Positions 7,254-15,780 are shown, numbered from the stretch's first letter. The stretch: DNA of 64,000 nt from Archangium sp. (GCA_030695565.1 JAUYRZ010000111.1:1-64000); one strand, 5' to 3'. The notes: generated by a model from the letters alone, not told the origin. Program-made: numbers and translations.

Positions 7254-9524
7254 TCAGCTCCGTCGGCGCCGGCTGATCAACCCCAGCAGCGCCAGCGCCG
7301 CCCAGCCTTCGAGCCCGGTGGTCGCGCCACAACCACACCCGCGCGTGAGCGCTGGAGACAACCGCTCGTTGCCGTATGCCTCGAGCGTCTTCACCCGAAT
7401 CACCACGCCACCATCGGTCGGAGGCACGCCTGCATCACGCACCCCCGCATCGGGAAACGGAGGCGCCATGCCCGCGTCGAGGATCGGATCCATCAGCCCC
7501 GCATCCCGCGCCGGCCGGCCCGCATCGGGCACCGCATCCATCCCGCCGTCGAACACGATGCCCGCATCCACCGGTGCACCGAGCACGTCGATGCGATCCA
7601 CGTGGTACCCGAAACGCACCTGCGAGCCATCGCTCACCAGCCGGATGTTCACCGTATCGCCCGGCACCGCCACCGAGGTGACGTCGTTGAGCGTGCCGCT
7701 GAGCACCTGGAAGAGATCTCCGTCGGCATTGGTCAGGTAGATGTTGTCGCAGCCGTTCTGGAAGCAGGAGTTGTGCGTCTCCAGCTCGATGCGCGTGAAG
7801 TGAAGGAGGAGCCCGGTCGCGCCCGGCACGGTGACGGTGTTCGTCTCGTCGGTGTCAGACCGGTAGCTGCCCGCCGCATCACGCACCGGCCCCACGGAGA
7901 TGGGCAGGCGGGTGGTCGGCCCGCTGACCGCGGGGCTGCTCAACACGCGCGACAGACCATGGGCAATCGCTCGCCTCCGGATGAGCGTGCCGTTCACGCC
8001 TGCGTTCAAGTTGAGGTCAGCGGCGATCAACGCCTGCACCGCGGCGGCGAAGGTGCCGTTGCCTGCGAGGAGGAAGTGGTGCTCGAGCACCAGCTTGTCC
8101 ACCGTGGTCCCACCGAGGCGCGAGCGCAGATCCCACAGGGTGGCCGACCACATCTCGCCGTCGGCGTGCACCGCGTTCTCTGCATCTTCCGGGTAGTGCT
8201 TGTCTTCGTCGACGCGGCGCAAGCAGCGCGGGGTCTCCATCGAATACGCGGTGCCATCCCAATCGCCCACGCAGGCGGGGTCGCTCAGCTGCGCGTGGCC
8301 CGCATCGGGCGCGAGCGCGAGGGCGAACGAGGCGGCGAGGTAGTCACCGAAGCCTTCACCCATCGCGCCTTCGTCGTCGCCGCCGAAGTTCGGCACCTGG
8401 TTGTCTTGAATGCTGTGCCCGTACTCGTGCACCACGATGTCGGCGTCTTCGGCGTCGTCCACCCCGCCCAGCCCGAAGTTCACCCGCAGGTTGTTGCCCG
8501 AATAGAACGAGTTGTCGGCGGTCTGCGCGTCGACCACCGCTTCTTGAATGCGGTTATTCACGTTCATGAACCCCAGCGACTGAATGTGCGCCTGCACGCG
8601 GTCGAGGTGGAAGTAGACGTTGGCCTGCTCGAACCCAATCGAGTCGCGCGAGAACATGAAGGCGTTGGTGGGCGAGTTGACCCGGGCTGCGGTGCGCGGG
8701 CGCACGTTGGCGAAGGCGCCGCTGGTATTTCCCGAGCCGTCGAGGCGGGGCAGGGTGACCAGGAAACGCGCCGCGTCGAGGGCGGTGGTGGTGGCGTTGT
8801 TGCCATCACGCAGCGAGGTGTCGCCGGTCGAGGCCACCGGGTTCATGTCGTACACGAACGCCGTGCCGTCGATGAAGCGCACGCCATCACGGCGGCCGAG
8901 CTCGTCTCCCGTCGCGGCGTCGACGTAGACGGTCCAGTCGTGCGGGGGCGTTTCGGTGGCGGCTTTCACGCGCCAGGCGATGCGGGGGAGGCCCGCTTTC
9001 GTGACGAAGATGCCGCGCGTGGCGGTGGGCTCGTTCTCGAAAGGACCCACCGACTGCACGGCGGCGAGCGCCCGGGTGATGGCGGCGGTGGCGCCGAGAT
9101 CGCCCAGCTCGATGACGGTGGCCGCTTCTTCGAAGTGCTGCAGATTGAGCGCGCGCACTTCACGGCGGGCGCCATCGTCGTGCACCAGCACGATGACTTC
9201 ACCTTCGAACACGGGGAGCGTGAGTGCTCCCACGCGTTGCTCCTGGGCGAAACGCAGGTAGCGGCCCGCCAGACCTTCTCTCGTGGTGGAGAGCGTGAGC
9301 GCGGTGGCCTCGAGGTGGAACTCGGCCGCGCGGCTGTTCAGAAAAGTACGCGCCGTGGTCTCGGCGTCGCCGGTCGAGCTGAAGAGCTTGCCGGCGAGGA
9401 GGTGCGGGCGGTGTTTCGCCTCGTTCCAGAGTGCGTCGTGGGTGGAGCGCGTCGGGGCGAGGGGTGCGACTTCACAGCTCGCGAGCAGCAGGAGCAGGAG
9501 GCCGTTGCGGAGGGAGGAGCGCAT
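7254..9524 (-). CDS. M36-like (fungalysin/thermolysin-type) metalloprotease with MYXO-CTERM tail
   Basis: ATG at 9524 gives 756 aa with MRSSLRNGLLLLLLASC, a lipobox-like signal; a start 7 codons upstream would disrupt this. Residues about 30-200 resemble the FTP/PepSY propeptide of secreted M4/M36 proteases. The zinc site is HEYGH at about residues 366-370, followed downstream by GEGFGDYLAAS supplying the third ligand Glu. A C-terminal beta-domain and a 'DAG'-rich linker lead to the last 28 residues, with a Cys motif (RGCGCGATTGLEGW), a hydrophobic helix (AALALLGLI) and SRRRRS, the layout of the MYXO-CTERM sorting signal. Secreted or surface proteolysis, relevant to predation or nutrition, is inferred. 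Confidence 0.9.
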   Translation of the reverse strand: MRSSLRNGLLLLLLASCEVAPLAPTRSTHDALWNEAKHRPHLLAGKLFSSTGDAETTARTFLNSRAAEFHLEATALTLSTTREGLAGRYLRFAQEQRVGALTLPVFEGEVIVLVHDDGARREVRALNLQHFEEAATVIELGDLGATAAITRALAAVQSVGPFENEPTATRGIFVTKAGLPRIAWRVKAATETPPHDWTVYVDAATGDELGRRDGVRFIDGTAFVYDMNPVASTGDTSLRDGNNATTTALDAARFLVTLPRLDGSGNTSGAFANVRPRTAARVNSPTNAFMFSRDSIGFEQANVYFHLDRVQAHIQSLGFMNVNNRIQEAVVDAQTADNSFYSGNNLRVNFGLGGVDDAEDADIVVHEYGHSIQDNQVPNFGGDDEGAMGEGFGDYLAASFALALAPDAGHAQLSDPACVGDWDGTAYSMETPRCLRRVDEDKHYPEDAENAVHADGEMWSATLWDLRSRLGGTTVDKLVLEHHFLLAGNGTFAAAVQALIAADLNLNAGVNGTLIRRRAIAHGLSRVLSSPAVSGPTTRLPISVGPVRDAAGSYRSDTDETNTVTVPGATGLLLHFTRIELETHNSCFQNGCDNIYLTNADGDLFQVLSGTLNDVTSVAVPGDTVNIRLVSDGSQVRFGYHVDRIDVLGAPVDAGIVFDGGMDAVPDAGRPARDAGLMDPILDAGMAPPFPDAGVRDAGVPPTDGGVVIRVKTLEAYGNERLSPALTRGCGCGATTGLEGWAALALLGLISRRRRS

Positions 9525-9575
9525 GCGGCCCGGGTTGTACTCCACCGTTCGCCCCGAGAGCAGTCGACGGGCGAC

Positions 9576-10823
9576 TTATGGGATCAGCGCGGCGATGCGC
9601 TCGAGCGCTTTGAACGTCTCCGGCATGCGCTCCACGCTCACCAGCCGCTCGGGCAGCGCGAGGATGGCGTCATCCAACCCCGCGCTGTGCCCATAGAGCG
9701 CCATGGCCGCGTTCAACGCACTCTGCGTGCTCTCCAGCGCCAACCGCGGCTCAATCATCGCCAGCTGCTCCGCCGCCGCCTTCGCCTCTCGCAGATCCGC
9801 CGCCGCGCGGCGATCGTGCAGCACCAGCACCTCGCGCTGATTGATCGACGACAACGACTCCAGGTACTTCGAGAGACCTTCGCTGGTCATGCGCGCCGCG
9901 GAAACCGACTGCTCCGAGAGCGACCGCTCGAAGTGCGCCAGCTGCCACCGGTCTGCGGGGCGCATCATCGAGAACGCTTCCCCGGCGACGAACTTTCCGA
10001 TGGCGCCCCGAACACCCATGAGCGCCTGGGCGGCGCCTGCGGGATCCTTCTCCGTCTGGAGCCGTTCATGCGGCCCCGCGAGTGCCCGGCCCAGATCCGC
10101 CAGGCCCCGCCGCACCAACAACGCCCGCTGCAGCGTGGTGAGGTGACCGGGCGCCAGGCTCGCCGAGTCGATGCCCGGCGCGAACGCTTCACACACCGCA
10201 GACAACACCGCGAAGACACCCTGGCTGGTCGAGCCCTGCGTGTCGTCGATGGCTTCGATCGCCTGCGACACCTCGCGCATGTTGAGCGAGAGCTTCACCC
10301 GGCCTTCGAGCTCGGCCAGCTGGCTCGACAGCCCGTACTCGATGGAAGACAGCTTGGTCTGCAGCGCCGCGAAACGTTTGGGCTCGGGCTCCCGCTCGTG
10401 TTCATCGATGCCGTCGAGCAGCGCGCCGATGTCGCCCAGGCCCAGGGAGAGCTCGTCTTCCGCCGATTTCGACGAGGCCGCTTCGAGGTCACCGAAGTCG
10501 GCATCGAGCGACATGCTCTCTTCCTCTTGCGGCTTCATGGCCTGGCAGAACTTGAGCAGCGCGCGCAGGCCCTTGAAGGTGCCGTTGAGCAGAGCGCGCA
10601 CCGTGATGACCGCGCCGGTGTCTTCACCCAGCTCGCCTTCGCTGTCTTTGAACCGGTGGTAGAGCGACTCGTCGAGCCCTTCGAGATCGACCAGGGCCGC
10701 CTGGGCCAGACGCACCGCTTCGCCGGCGGTGGCAGCGATCTTCGGGTCGCGAATGGACGACAGCAGCAGGCGAACGGAGTCGGCCGACATCTGCTGGCTG
10801 GCGGGACTCGGAGGGGGTCTCAT
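9576..10823 (-). CDS. hypothetical cytoplasmic helical protein
   Basis: A 415-aa protein without signal peptide or membrane segment. It is predicted almost wholly helical: residues 1-100 (VRLLLSSIRDPKIAATAGEAV…), an acidic linker (about 100-140, EEESMSLDADFGDLEAASS), then long helices (LSSQLAELEGRVKLSLNMREVS and onward). It contains no catalytic motif that I recognise. It is divergent from the glycosyltransferase at 10895. A structural or regulatory scaffold role is possible but unsupported. Confidence 0.75.
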   Translation of the reverse strand: MRPPPSPASQQMSADSVRLLLSSIRDPKIAATAGEAVRLAQAALVDLEGLDESLYHRFKDSEGELGEDTGAVITVRALLNGTFKGLRALLKFCQAMKPQEEESMSLDADFGDLEAASSKSAEDELSLGLGDIGALLDGIDEHEREPEPKRFAALQTKLSSIEYGLSSQLAELEGRVKLSLNMREVSQAIEAIDDTQGSTSQGVFAVLSAVCEAFAPGIDSASLAPGHLTTLQRALLVRRGLADLGRALAGPHERLQTEKDPAGAAQALMGVRGAIGKFVAGEAFSMMRPADRWQLAHFERSLSEQSVSAARMTSEGLSKYLESLSSINQREVLVLHDRRAAADLREAKAAAEQLAMIEPRLALESTQSALNAAMALYGHSAGLDDAILALPERLVSVERMPETFKALERIAALIP

Positions 10824-10894
10824 GAAGCGGAGCGCACCTTACTTCGACCCTCGGGCCTGACGATGAGAACCGTGTGGTAGAGCGCGATTCGAAG

Positions 10895-11884
10895 ATGAGC
10901 CCGTACCTGTCGCTGTCCATCGTGGTCCCGGTCTACAGCGGTCAGGCCTTCCTGCCCGACCTGGTGGCGCGGCAAGAGGCGCTCAGGGCCCAGCTCGTAA
11001 CTTCCGAGTGGCCCGTCCGCCACGTGGAGTCGATCTTCGTGTGCGATGAGCCCATCGACGGCTCGGCGAAGCTGCTCCAGGACCTGGCGGCGACGCGGCC
11101 GTGGCTGACCGTGCTGCACCTGGGCAAGAACATGGGCCAGCACGGAGCGACCGCGGCCGGCATGCTCCACACCTCGGGTGACTGGGTGGCCACCATGGAT
11201 GAAGACGGCCAACACGACCCGCTGGCCATCGTCGACATGCTGAAGGCCACCGTGCAGCGCCACTTCGACCTCTGTTACGCGCGGCCGATCTCCGGCGTGC
11301 ACGCGGCGGGGTGGCGCGATGCATCGTCTCGCTCTGCCAAGCGGCTGGTGGCGTTCCTGGTGGGTGACCCGTTCGTGCCGCTCTTCAACAGCTTCCGGTT
11401 GATCAGAGGCGGGGTGGCGCGGTCGGCCGGAGCGCTCGCCGGTTACGACGTGTACCTCGACGTCGCCTTGCGCTGGTTCACCAGCCGGGTGTGCACCGTC
11501 GACTTGACCTTGCGCGACCCCCGCGAGGGAGCCCAACGTTCGGGCTACACCTTCCGCTCGTTGCTCACGCATCTGCGCCGGCTGTTGATGAGCTACCACC
11601 TCACCGTGCTGCGCTACGTGATGCTGGCGGGCTTCGCGACCTCGGCGGGGTTCGGCGTGCTCGGGCTCACCCTCGCGGTGCAGAAGCTGATCAACCCCGA
11701 CAGCGTGCCGGTGCAGGGGTGGACGTCGATCTTCGTGACCACCTCGTTCTTCGGTGGCCTCACCTTGTTCCTGCTCGGGCTCATCCTGGAGCGGCTCTCC
11801 ACCATGCTCACCCGCGCGCAGGGTCACCCCGCGTTCTTCATCGTCGATCGCAGCCGCGACGAGCTGTGGAGCAAGCAGGCGTGA
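10895..11884 (+). CDS. family 2 glycosyltransferase, membrane-anchored
   Basis: A 329-aa GT2 enzyme of the dolichyl/undecaprenyl-phosphate sugar transferase type (GtrB/ArnC/DPM1-like). ATG at 10895 (MSPYLSLSIVVPVYSG) places the canonical N-terminal strand correctly; a GTG 7 codons upstream is also possible. Motifs are IVVPVYSG near the N-terminus, GKNMGQHGATAAGM, and the metal-binding DEDGQHDP at about residues 105-112. Two C-terminal membrane helices (YVMLAGFATSAGFGVLGLTL; IFVTTSFFGGLTLFLLGLIL) anchor it in the inner membrane. It is coupled by a 4-nt GTGA overlap to the epimerase-like gene, suggesting glycan or glycolipid assembly. Confidence 0.88.
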   Translation: MSPYLSLSIVVPVYSGQAFLPDLVARQEALRAQLVTSEWPVRHVESIFVCDEPIDGSAKLLQDLAATRPWLTVLHLGKNMGQHGATAAGMLHTSGDWVATMDEDGQHDPLAIVDMLKATVQRHFDLCYARPISGVHAAGWRDASSRSAKRLVAFLVGDPFVPLFNSFRLIRGGVARSAGALAGYDVYLDVALRWFTSRVCTVDLTLRDPREGAQRSGYTFRSLLTHLRRLLMSYHLTVLRYVMLAGFATSAGFGVLGLTLAVQKLINPDSVPVQGWTSIFVTTSFFGGLTLFLLGLILERLSTMLTRAQGHPAFFIVDRSRDELWSKQA

Positions 11885-12756
11885 GACTGCTTCACCGCAC
11901 CACGGGCGTCGATCTGATCTTCGGCGTGGGCCTGGTGGGCGCGTGGGTGGCGGAGGGGGTTCGGCTGCTCCCCGGCGCGCAGTTGGTGGAAGACCGTTCC
12001 ATCCCCACCCGGTGGGACGCGCTCTCGTCATCACTCGAAGAGCTCCGCGGGTTGAAGGGTGACCGCGTTCGCGTGTTCTGGTGCGCGGGAAAGGCCGGCT
12101 TCGCGTCTGATCAGGCGCAGTGCGACCTCGAGCTGCGGAGCTTCGAAACCGTGTTGCGCTGGGCCGAACAGCTCGAGCTGCCAGTCGAATTTCACCTCGC
12201 CTCTTCCGCGGGCGGGCTGCATGAAGGGCAGTTGCTGGTGGGCTCGCCTGCCGAGGTGATCATCACCCGCCCGTACGCGGCGCTCAAGCTCGCGCAAGAG
12301 CGCGCGCTGCAGACCTCGAGCGTGAAGCAGCAGTTCATCTACCGGCTCTCCAGCGTCTACGGAGTGCCGGTGCCGGAGCGCAGGCTGGGGTTGATCAGCA
12401 CGCTGGTGATCAACGCGCTTCGCCGCAAGCCCACGTTGATCACCGCCGAGGCCTCGACCTTGCGTGACTTCGTGTCGGCGCAAGACGCCGGCCGCTTCAT
12501 GGCGCAGGAAGAAAAGGCCGAAGGCCTGCACTACCTCGTCTCGGGCCATCCACTGTCGATCTGGTCGCTGCAGCTCGCCGTCGAGCGGGCGCTGCGCAGG
12601 CCCGTCTCGGTCGTCTATTCCGTCAAGAAGGACAACGTCGCCAGCACCAGCTTCCTGCCCTCGATGCGTCCACCACGCTGGGAAGCGAGCTCGGTCGAGT
12701 CGAACCTGCCGCGCATCACCGCCGCAGCCCAAAGCTGGGCTTCTTTCGCCCGATGA
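11881..12756 (+). CDS. NAD-dependent epimerase/dehydratase-like protein
   Basis: GTG at 11881 overlaps the glycosyltransferase stop, giving 291 aa (VRLLHRTTGVDLIFGVGLVG…). A Rossmann GxGxxG (GVGLVG), FHLASSAGG and YAALKLAQE (YxxxK) correspond to the nucleotide-binding loop, the Ser region and the catalytic Tyr/Lys of extended short-chain dehydrogenases. It is a little short for a sugar epimerase and the N-terminal loop is atypical, so the activity may be altered. Context points to sugar-nucleotide or lipid-linked sugar modification together with the GT2 enzyme. Confidence 0.75.
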   Translation: MRLLHRTTGVDLIFGVGLVGAWVAEGVRLLPGAQLVEDRSIPTRWDALSSSLEELRGLKGDRVRVFWCAGKAGFASDQAQCDLELRSFETVLRWAEQLELPVEFHLASSAGGLHEGQLLVGSPAEVIITRPYAALKLAQERALQTSSVKQQFIYRLSSVYGVPVPERRLGLISTLVINALRRKPTLITAEASTLRDFVSAQDAGRFMAQEEKAEGLHYLVSGHPLSIWSLQLAVERALRRPVSVVYSVKKDNVASTSFLPSMRPPRWEASSVESNLPRITAAAQSWASFAR

Positions 12757-12848
12757 CGCACGACGAGCTGCTGCTCGAGGTGTTGGTCTCTCCGCACGAC
12801 GAAGGGTTGCGCGCGGTGTACGGCGATCTGCTGCTCGAGTCAGGGTGA
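12753..12848 (+). pseudogene. TIGR02996-type domain fragment (31 codons)
   Basis: ATG at 12753 overlaps the epimerase stop (ATGA) and begins MTHDELLLEVLVSPHDEGL, continuing RAVYGDLLLESG before a stop. This matches the start of a repeat-companion (TIGR02996) domain, whose core is VYxDWLxExGD, as seen intact in the protein at 19334..21364. The frame ends where a copy of the intergenic repeat (TCAGGGTGAGGGCCGAA) begins, so a downstream operon gene appears to have been cut short. A 68-bp stretch is nearly identical to 15713..15780. Confidence 0.55.
12777..12844 (+). repeat. 68-bp dispersed direct repeat, copy 1
   Basis: Bases 12777..12844 match 15713..15780 at 65 of 68 positions by eye (three transitions). 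The repeat encodes the central part of a TIGR02996-type domain. The two copies lie about 2.9 kb apart in the same orientation, either side of the FIST and M48 genes. Confidence 0.85.
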
Positions 12849-12857
12849 GGGCCGAAT
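12840..12857. repeat. half copy of intergenic repeat
   Basis: TCAGGGTGAGGGCCGAA at 12840..12856 is identical to 154..170, the right arm of the hairpin element at 130..163. Here it terminates the TIGR02996 fragment. Confidence 0.65.
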
Positions 12858-12880
12858 CGGCCAATACTTCAGCCCTGCGG

Positions 12881-13147
12881 ATGATCGCGTTGCTCCTCTC
12901 CGCCGGTTGGCACCACTGGGGCGAGTGCCACGGTCGGTGTTCACATGGACTCGCGGACACGTGGGTCGTCGGCACCGTGGCCGAGGCTGTCTCTTCGGGC
13001 GGTGGGTCGCGCGTGACCGGTCGAACTTGCACCTTTCTCGAGCTTCGACCGCGCAGAAGTTTTCCAGCGCTCGGTCGATCTCAGCGGGAAGCCCTCCTGA
13101 GGGCCTTACGATGGTGCTTCCCCCGGACCACCCTCAGGCCTCGATGA
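12881..13147 (+). CDS. possible small exported protein (88 aa)
   Basis: An open frame starting MIALLLSAGWHHWGECHGR, possibly a short signal segment, with Cys and His residues and a basic C-terminus. Its stop (13145..13147) overlaps the FIST-protein ATG at 13144 as ATGA, the coupling pattern used widely in this window, which supports both calls. No family recognised and no clear ribosome-binding site was seen; it could also be residual sequence after decay of the TIGR02996 gene. Confidence 0.35.
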   Translation: MIALLLSAGWHHWGECHGRCSHGLADTWVVGTVAEAVSSGGGSRVTGRTCTFLELRPRRSFPALGRSQREALLRALRWCFPRTTLRPR

Positions 13148-14322
13148 CAACCCGAATCGCAACAGCGCGCTCGACCAGCGCGACCGACGCAGCGCCCGCC
13201 TTCCTCGAATTGCAGAAGCAGCTTGGAGGCGCTGAACCCTCGCTGGTGGTCGTCTTCGCCTCGACCAGCGCGCCGCTCGAGGGCGTGATGAAGGCCGCCG
13301 CGCATGCCTTCCCCAAGGCGAACACGATCGGCTGCACCACCGCGGGCGAGTTCACCGAGGCCAGCGAGGGCAAGGCGCAGTTCGTCGCCTGGGCGCTCGC
13401 CGGTGACGACGTGACGGTGACCGCGGGCCTGGGCACCGGGCTCAAGGCCGATCCAGAAGCGGCGCTCGAGAGCGCGATCAAGCTCGCCGCGGACGACGCC
13501 GAACGCCCGCACCGCATGGCCATTCTCCTGCTCGACCCGCTCAGCGGAAACGGCGAGGAGGCCTCGATGCTGGCGATGACCATGCTCGGCCCCACCGTGC
13601 GCCTGGCCGGCGGGGCCGCGGGAGACGATCTCCACTTCAAGCAGACCCTCGTCGCGTGCGGCAACCAGGTGGCCAGCGACGCGGTGGTGGTGGCGCTGCT
13701 CTCGTCACGACGCCCGCTCGGCATCGGCGTCAAGCACGGGCACAAGCCGATGAGCAAGCCGCTGACGGTGACGAAGGCCGAGGGCAGTGTGGTGCACGAG
13801 CTCGACGGCAAGCCCGCCTTTGGCGTTTGGAAAGACGCAGTGCGAGCGGCAGTCCAGGCCGAGGGCGCCGACATCGACGCGATCGCGCTGGCTGACGTCG
13901 GCGGGCACCTGCTGCGCTACGAGGTCGGGCTGATCGCCGGCGCCAACGAGTACAAGATCCGCGCGCCCCTCTCGGCTGACGCAGCCGGCGCGGTGTCCTT
14001 CGCGTGCGGCATTCCGGAAGGCGCGGTGGTGCGGATCACCTCGAGCGCGGAATCAGATCAGATCAGCTCGGCTCGCGATGCAGCAGAGCGAGCGCGCAAG
14101 GCGCTGGGCGGCGCGAAGGTCGCTGGCGCGCTCGTGTTCGACTGCATCTGCAGAAACCTGATCCTCGGGCCGAAGTTCGGCGCCGCGGTGAAGGAGATCC
14201 ACGAGGGCCTGGGAGGCGCGCCGATCGCCGGCTTCGAGACGTACGGCGAGATCGCCATGGACCTGGGTCAATCGTCGGGCTTCCACAACACGACGACGGT
14301 GGTCCTTGCTTTCCCCGCGTAA
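13144..14322 (+). CDS. FIST-domain sensory protein
   Basis: A 392-aa protein with tandem FIST_N and FIST_C domains, a sensory module predicted to bind small ligands such as amino acids. The FIST_N core (LVVVFASTSAP, NTIGCTTAGEFTEA, GLGTGLKADPE, LLDPLSGNGEEA, LAGGAAGDDLHF) lies in the first half. FIST_C is visible as YEVGLIAGAN, IRITSSAE-like VRITSSAESDQ, and the end ALVFDCICRNLILG…IAGFETYGEIA. ATG 13144 fits the family N-terminus; ATG 13111 has a better GAGGG upstream and would add 11 residues. No output domain is fused, so it presumably signals through a partner, perhaps the overlapping gene at 14306. Confidence 0.88.
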   Translation: MTTRIATARSTSATDAAPAFLELQKQLGGAEPSLVVVFASTSAPLEGVMKAAAHAFPKANTIGCTTAGEFTEASEGKAQFVAWALAGDDVTVTAGLGTGLKADPEAALESAIKLAADDAERPHRMAILLLDPLSGNGEEASMLAMTMLGPTVRLAGGAAGDDLHFKQTLVACGNQVASDAVVVALLSSRRPLGIGVKHGHKPMSKPLTVTKAEGSVVHELDGKPAFGVWKDAVRAAVQAEGADIDAIALADVGGHLLRYEVGLIAGANEYKIRAPLSADAAGAVSFACGIPEGAVVRITSSAESDQISSARDAAERARKALGGAKVAGALVFDCICRNLILGPKFGAAVKEIHEGLGGAPIAGFETYGEIAMDLGQSSGFHNTTTVVLAFPA

Positions 14323-14590
14323 GCCCAGCCCGCTCAAAGTCACTCAGCCGGTCGAGGTGGCCCTCATTCTCGCGCACATGAGCGGCTCGCTCGGCCAGGA
14401 GAAGGCGAAGGCAGTGGTGGCCGCGGCGCTCTTGAAGCTGTCGCTGCCTGGCGAGGGCGTGCTCGCGGCGGAGCAGGCCGAGCTCCTGCTCAACGCCATT
14501 GCGGAAGAGGCCGGCCTGGTCGGGCTCGCGGCGAAGGTCACCAAGCAGATGGTGCGCAACCAGGTCGCGCCCCTCAAGGCGACGTTCTGA
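14306..14590 (+). CDS. small helical protein coupled to the FIST gene
   Basis: A 94-aa product starting at TTG 14306, overlapping the FIST gene by 17 nt; GTG codons further in are alternatives. The sequence (VEVALILAHMSGSLGQEKAK… and AIAEEAGLVGLAAKVTKQMV) is helical with a repeated 'LL..A..EAGL' flavour and no signal or membrane segment. Tight overlap implies stoichiometric expression and suggests a FIST partner. No family recognised. Confidence 0.6.
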   Translation: MLSPRKPSPLKVTQPVEVALILAHMSGSLGQEKAKAVVAAALLKLSLPGEGVLAAEQAELLLNAIAEEAGLVGLAAKVTKQMVRNQVAPLKATF

Positions 14591-14686
14591 ATGCGCCCGC
14601 CACTGCCCCATTTCGTCGCGGACCAACTTTTTTGAAGGTCGGGTGCGAGACCGCTCTCACGCTGCTGCTCCGCCGCCGGGCTTCGT

Positions 14687-15553
14687 TCAGCGCATCACGT
14701 TGAACAGCCGGCGCATCAGCAGCGGGTGGCTCATGGTCTTTTCCACCTTCGCGGACAGCTTGTTGGCGGCCACCGCCTCGGCCTGCTCGCGCAGCGCGGC
14801 GTCGTTGATGTAGTGCGACATCTGCGGCCCGACGGTGAGCAGCTTGATGCCCTCGAACGCGACCTGGGCATCGCCCACCAGCTCGCGCGCCACGTTGTCG
14901 GCGCTGAGCTCATCGAGGCGGCGCAGCGGGGGGAACACGGCGCGGATCATGCTGCGCAGGTAGCCGGTGTGGCCGAGCGCGAAATGGCCCAGCTCGTGGC
15001 CCACGATGAAGCCCAGCGCGCGCGGGTTCTTCGACTGCATGGCGCCCCACACCGCGTCGTCGGTCAGCAGCATCAGGTCTTTGCCGGCGAGCTTCACCGC
15101 GAAGGCATTCACCGCGCCGTCTTCCAGCATGTACAGCTCAGGCGCCTGCGGCAGGCCCAGCCGTGAGGAAAACTGGGCGACGCACGCGTGCAGCTCGGGC
15201 AATTGGTTCGCGTCGATGCGCACCGCCTGACCGTGGATCAACGCGCGAATGCGGCGCGCCTGGAACCAGGCAGCCACCGCGCCCACCGCGAGGAGCACGA
15301 GGAAGCCGCCCATCGAGCTGATGGTGGCGAAGAGCAACCCGCCGCCGACCAGCACCCAGCCGACCGCCGTGCGCCAATCCGTACCCGGCGCCACGTGCGC
15401 CGCGGCGTTCACCGCGCCTGAGCCGAACTGGAGATCAGGAAAGGCGGCCGGGTGGTGACCCGCGTGGTGGGCTTGCGAAACCGGGAGCTCAGACTGCGTG
15501 GCGATCGCGCCGACGTGGCGGTGTGACGGCAAGGCAGGAGGGTTGACGTTCAT
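14687..15553 (-). CDS. M48-family metallopeptidase (HtpX/Ste24-like), membrane protein
   Basis: A 288-aa zinc peptidase from ATG 15553 (MNVNPPALPSHRHVG). The open frame continues 60 codons further upstream, but that part overlaps the TIGR02996 relic on the other strand. Residues 60-105 hold one or two membrane helices (AVGWVLVGGGLLFATISSMGGF; LVLLAVGAVAAWF). The active site is GHELGHFALGH (zinc His at about 186 and 190), with a downstream LDELSADNVA supplying the third ligand. This order matches M48B proteins involved in membrane-protein quality control, although the C-terminal half is short. Confidence 0.85.
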   Translation of the reverse strand: MNVNPPALPSHRHVGAIATQSELPVSQAHHAGHHPAAFPDLQFGSGAVNAAAHVAPGTDWRTAVGWVLVGGGLLFATISSMGGFLVLLAVGAVAAWFQARRIRALIHGQAVRIDANQLPELHACVAQFSSRLGLPQAPELYMLEDGAVNAFAVKLAGKDLMLLTDDAVWGAMQSKNPRALGFIVGHELGHFALGHTGYLRSMIRAVFPPLRRLDELSADNVARELVGDAQVAFEGIKLLTVGPQMSHYINDAALREQAEAVAANKLSAKVEKTMSHPLLMRRLFNVMR

Positions 15554-15644
15554 GGGTGGTGTCCAGGAGGCGAGTGGATGCAGCGCCACGAGGACCCGGG
15601 GTCGCAGGGGTGTGTGCAGAAAAGAGTTTTGGGCCACTGTTCTG

Positions 15645-15659
15645 TCGAGCGCAGTCGAG
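15645..15659. repeat. short dispersed palindromic motif, copy 1
   Basis: TCGAGCGCAGTCGAG is an imperfect palindrome that recurs exactly at 56207..56221. Both copies are outside confident genes. Similar GC-rich motifs act as REP-like elements in many bacteria. Confidence 0.5.
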
Positions 15660-15712
15660 GCCGCCGTGGCCGCCACGAAACCGGAGAGCAGCGCCAGCGC
15701 GGCGAGCAACCC

Positions 15713-15780
15713 GAGGTGTTGGTCTCTCTGCACGACGAAAGGTTGCGCGCGGTGTACGGCGATTTGCTGCTCGAGTCAGG
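15713..15780 (+). repeat. 68-bp dispersed direct repeat, copy 2
   Basis: Second copy of the 12777..12844 repeat, differing by C/T, G/A and C/T changes. Unlike copy 1 it continues past GAGTCAGG into coding-like sequence. Confidence 0.85.

Noticed and set aside
6819-10880. Plus-strand open frame of 1353 codons antisense to the reductase, protease and helical protein genes
   Set aside because: High GC makes antisense frames stay open. The translation is His/Arg/Gly-rich with no domain, while the minus-strand genes show clear motifs.
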